Source: Chloroflexota bacterium
GTDB taxonomy: Bacteria > Chloroflexota > Dehalococcoidia > Lucifugimonadales > UBA3495
Length of the DNA stretch: 52,574 nucleotides
Reading direction: 5' to 3'
Assembly: GCA_028874075.1 (NCBI GenBank)
Contig: JAPPLU010000032.1
Location: 1-52,574 of the forward strand
Below are positions 49,764 to 52,574 of the stretch, piece after piece (within the stretch, counting starts at the first letter, position 1; each line of letters begins with the position of its first letter). The notes under the pieces are model-generated. The model was given only the letters and a program-made list of their open reading frames with translations. It was not told the origin of the DNA and ran no database searches. The position numbers were made by a program, and so were the translations under genes.

Positions 49764-51283
49764 CTACCGGGAAACGGACAAATCCATGGGCAATTCCAGC
49801 CGGTCGGGCCCGTACCAGAGAATGGTAAAGGGTTCGTCCGGCATTTCGGTATCTCCCTGATGGTCATCGCGAGCGAAGTAAAGGAATCCTTCTCGGACTT
49901 CGCCCATTACCATACCCTTCAGGTCCAAGGAGTCCCCGGGTGTTGGGGAGTTTGAGAAACGGTCAAGGGTGGTAGCAACATGGTGTATTCTGCCGAAAGA
50001 GTCTGGCGCAGTGGATAACCACGCATCGACATAGTAGTCCCTGGGGCCGGAGTCCAAGCGGGCCACGACCCTGACCGGAACCCGAAGGGAAATACCATCC
50101 CCGGACTCCGGTACACCCAATGCAATCAGGTCTAGGAAGGGCGGGGCGTCGTCCTCTTCAACAATGGATACCGTGTCCCCAAGAAGCGCCGGCGTCGGGT
50201 CCGGCAGGTTTGACCAGAAGCCATCCCCTTCTTTCAAGGCGTCCAGGACATTATCGGGTAAGGCGGGGTTATCCGGCCGGCATCCGTCGAAACGGGCTCG
50301 AGGGGCAGGAGCAACAGAACGGTTCAGGTCTACCAGTATCATCTCTTCCGACCCATCAAAGAATTGTAGGGTTACGAAAGGTTCGTCCCAGGCCGGCTCA
50401 TCATCCTCATAAGCATCGGGTCCAAAATAGACGTAGCCTTCGTGGGTTCCGGCCTGAAACAAGATAACGTCACTAAAGGGGTCATTCCACCCGTCCTGCC
50501 ATCCCGTTGGTCCTCCAGGGAGAGAGGAGCCCAGTTCTTTTCTTCCCCACCGGCATCCGGGGTAGTGCGCAACAATAACCCGTGCCAGCCGTAACTGGGG
50601 TAGGACCATGCAGGAAGTACGCTGGTAAGCCTCATGGGCACCTTTACGGTGGTTTCATCCACTGGTTCCGGAGGCCCCAGAACGGTAGCCGCAAAGGGTG
50701 GTTCCTTCCAGTCATCCTGCAGCAGAACGGCTTCACCTACCGCCAGGTGAATTTCTTCTTCGGCGGCAAGATCTTCACCACTTATGGCAGCAAACTTCCA
50801 TTCGCCTTCTTCGTAAGTCCAGTAAACCCGCATTGCACCTGGGGGAAGGGGAAAGGGCTCCTGCGATTCGCGGTATCGTTGCAGCCTGTCGGCCAGCCTC
50901 GCGTTAGTACCCTGCATGATGGCCCGGACTAAAGCAGGTATTTCTCTGCCTTCGTTGTCCAGTTGCACCACGGTGGAAACCGTGTTGGTGGCGACTGTCA
51001 CTACCGAGTGCACCTGGAGCCTGGACGTCTGAAAACAGAGGTCCACTTCTTCACCGGTAAAGCGAGGACTGAAGTCGCGATATTCCCGGTCCGCTATCCT
51101 CCGCCAGGCTGCTTCGAGCTCCAAGGCTATTTCATCGTCCGGAGTACCTATTACATGAAGCTCGTCAAGCGTTTCAGGCCGGTAGGTTCCAGGCGGGTGG
51201 AAGGGCTCCCGGTTCCTGTACATGTAGCGGTACACGAGGAAGATTACGGCTGCCAACAGCAGAGCGGCTAAGAATAGGAACAT
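49764..51283 (-). pseudogene. Membrane-anchored protein with duplicated extracellular domain, frame-broken near 50.5 kb
   Basis: Two overlapping minus-strand frames make one protein. The first (51283 to 50372) has an N-terminal membrane helix (MFLFLAALLLAAVIFLVYRY) and a first domain; it loses sense after about 50490. The second (open from 50609 to 49764) resumes the same domain at WQDGWNDPFSDVILFQAG and then repeats it. The repeated unit is visible as EGYVYFGPDAYEDDEPAWDEP against EGFLYFARDDHQGDTEMPDEP, and TVKVPMRLTSVLPAW against ISLRVPVRVVARL. Joining them needs a one-base shift (equivalent to a missing base) between about 50480 and 50545. I read this as a recent mutation or an assembly error; no slippery heptamer is visible. 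The family is unknown. Confidence 0.7.
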
Positions 51284-51463
51284 ACCATCGGTCCTGAAAA
51301 GTAATATTGTCTCAGGGGCCTGCAGTGACGGCAGTCAAGCCCAGGAGACGACTGAAGCTACATATAAGGGTGGTGAGGCGCCAGCACAACGGATTGCTCT
51401 CGAGGATTGGCCGGCCCGGTGGCCGGTTATCTTCAGGAGTACCAAACCCGGTGATGGCGATTG

Positions 51464-51892
51464 TCACCCCAGGGAACGCTTTAGCCCGTCCAGGGCCAGG
51501 TAGTAGCCGTATACGCCGAAGCCGTAAACGGAGCCCTTGCAGACAGGCTGTACGGCGGACACGGCACCCCGCGAGGTGGGGTTGGAGGCGTGAACTTCGA
51601 TCACCGGGTAGCGGACCTGGGCTATGGCCGCGCGAAGCACTCCGTTCAGGGAGGTGTAACCCGCCGGGTTGATTACCGCGCCGTCCACGTCGCCGTCGTG
51701 GCCTGCGTATAGTGCATTCGCCACTTCGCCTTCGACGTTGGAGTGGACGAATTCCACGTCCACACCCAGGCTTTCGGCATAGCCCTTGACCTGCTCGTTG
51801 ATCTCCGCAAGGGTCATGGGACCGAAGATTTCCACCTGGACCTTGCCACGCATGTTCATTCCCGCGCCTTGAATTACCAGAATCTTTGCCAT
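51464..51892 (-). CDS. Type II 3-dehydroquinate dehydratase homologue with altered active site (142 aa)
   Basis: Length and fold are those of AroQ: ILVIQGAGMNM at the start, then GPMTLAEINEQ, AVINPAGYTS, PVIEVHASNP and VYGFGVYGYYLALDGL. Measured against M. tuberculosis AroQ, several catalytic positions differ. Asn12 is Gly11 here, Arg19 is Val18, the essential Tyr24 is Phe23, and the His of LTHTS is Ser. Glu99 and His101 (EVH) are kept. Dehydratase activity is therefore doubtful, and a different lyase or binding role is likely. It is preceded by an MFS transporter and followed by the frame-broken anchored protein on the same strand. Confidence 0.75.
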   Translation of the reverse strand: MAKILVIQGAGMNMRGKVQVEIFGPMTLAEINEQVKGYAESLGVDVEFVHSNVEGEVANALYAGHDGDVDGAVINPAGYTSLNGVLRAAIAQVRYPVIEVHASNPTSRGAVSAVQPVCKGSVYGFGVYGYYLALDGLKRSLG

Positions 51893-52052
51893 TGCGATCT
51901 CCCTTTGTTTTTTTCATGAAATCGATGACCCACCTGTTGACCATAGTAAGGAGCGGGCCATCGGCCTACCGAATATACATTCTGCTCTCGCAGCCGGCAA
52001 CAGGGACCCCATTCTATCCCACTCAATGGACAGTAATTCGCGGTCTGTGGTG

Positions 52053-52574
52053 CTACTCAGCCTGGATGGCCCGGGCTTGACGGGTCTGACCCCACGCCAG
52101 GGGCGTGAATATGACGGAAGGCAGCAACAACCCCAGACCGATCAGTGCGTTTACCGTTATTGCCAAGGGGGTCCCAAAGTTTTCTGCCATTAAGCCGATG
52201 GCCAGGGCGCCCAAGGGTGTGCCGATTCCAATGCAGACGCTCATCAGCCCCACCATACGGCCTCGCATCTCTGGCGGCGCCGACAGCATGGTTATGGTGC
52301 TCTGCATGGTGCCAAAACCCGACTGGCCCACGCCTCCCAGAATTAGAATGGCGAAGGCCATCATATACCAGGGGGACCAGACAAACAGAATGCCCATGAT
52401 CAGAACCGCCGTGGATCCGATGAGGAACACTAGACCGTGACGCTGCAAGTCCCTGGTCAAAGCCATGGCCCCAGCCCCGGTCAGCTGCCCGATGCCTTCG
52501 GCTGCCACCAGCAACCCTACTAAACGAAAGCCAAGGTGAAAAGCGCAGATACCTGGGGTAGAGTAGAACGCAAG
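52053..52574 (-). CDS. Major facilitator superfamily transporter, C-terminal part (start outside window)
   Basis: The frame is open to the right edge, so 173 C-terminal residues are visible. About five membrane helices appear, including VFLIGSTAVLIMGILFVW and MMAFAILILGGVGQSGFG. The loop SAPPEMRGRMVGLMSVCIGIGTP is typical of the MFS intracellular motif before TM11 in enterobactin-exporter-like and related 12-helix exporters (PPxxRGRxxG). The substrate is unknown. The gene is upstream of the dehydroquinase homologue on the same strand, with a gap of about 160 bp. Confidence 0.85.
   Translation of the reverse strand, partial: LAFYSTPGICAFHLGFRLVGLLVAAEGIGQLTGAGAMALTRDLQRHGLVFLIGSTAVLIMGILFVWSPWYMMAFAILILGGVGQSGFGTMQSTITMLSAPPEMRGRMVGLMSVCIGIGTPLGALAIGLMAENFGTPLAITVNALIGLGLLLPSVIFTPLAWGQTRQARAIQAE

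Noticed and set aside
50460..50560. Programmed -1 frameshift as the explanation for the broken anchored protein
   Set aside because: No X-XXY-YYZ heptamer with both tRNAs re-pairing is visible, and no downstream stimulatory structure stands out.

Overview
The window is 52.6 kb of GC-rich bacterial chromosome with dense, short operons on both strands. It carries about 45 protein genes, two tRNA genes, and one frame-broken gene. The gene set points to a Chloroflexota bacterium, possibly of the SAR202/Dehalococcoidia type. It includes LLM flavin oxidoreductases, amidases, an RraA-like protein, a cyclase-family hydrolase, SMP-30 and NHL propellers, a dockerin-bearing exported protein, and a C-x2-C bL28. 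This placement is inferred from the products; no rRNA or other phylogenetic marker settles it.

Layout. 1-1.0 kb: the 3' part of a large serine recombinase whose reading frame runs through a complete antisense tRNA-Ala(GGC), which looks like one end of an integrated element. 1.07-6.3 kb: an NHL propeller protein, then a putative three-gene operon (AtzG/GatC-like small subunit, amidase, FAD disulfide oxidoreductase) and a cyclase-family hydrolase. 6.5-15 kb: rpmB, overlapping argH-rpe, a TIM-barrel protein, pterin carbinolamine dehydratase, an LLM oxidoreductase, an MmcB-like PD-(D/E)XK protein, a cupin, a PIG-L deacetylase and an aldehyde dehydrogenase. 15-20.5 kb: a proline-rich protein of unknown function, uvrC, a tail-anchored protein, a XerD-type recombinase and a membrane protein. 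21-27 kb: an RraA-like protein, a cyclophilin lipoprotein, an enoyl-CoA hydratase, the gamma and beta subunits of a sodium-pump decarboxylase, a RidA protein and a GarR-like dehydrogenase. 27.1-28.1 kb is non-coding and repeat-bearing. 28.2-34.7 kb: a sugar-nucleotide epimerase, trxB, a TauE/SafE permease, an orphan DNA methyltransferase with an unusual motif order, an AcoX/NAD-kinase-like protein and a second amidase. 34.9-37.7 kb: two exported proteins, one with ten 28-residue repeats. 37.7-49.7 kb: a FAD/Fe-S/CCG oxidoreductase, two aminotransferases, an SMP-30 lactonase, crcB, a PAC2 protein, endonuclease III, tRNA-Glu(TTC), a membrane-anchored PQQ-type propeller and two small proteins. 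49.8-52.6 kb, minus strand: a frame-broken anchored protein with a duplicated domain, a type II dehydroquinase homologue lacking several catalytic residues, and the start-less end of an MFS transporter.

The physiology implied is amide, carboxylate and amino-acid catabolism with flavin chemistry (amidases, PIG-L, aldehyde and hydroxyacid dehydrogenases, transaminases, RidA). Many promoters read as an extended -10 (TGnTAnnnT).

The strongest candidate for something undescribed is the exported pair at 34.9-37.7 kb. The downstream protein carries prolines spaced 28 residues apart (one interval of 27) eleven times, between a CARDB-like domain and a dockerin-like EF-hand. Next in interest are the catalytically altered dehydroquinase homologue at 51.5 kb, the tRNA-Ala/recombinase junction, and a family of about 180-bp dispersed repeats at 27.5 and 40.7 kb, with a diverged relative at 20.8 kb.
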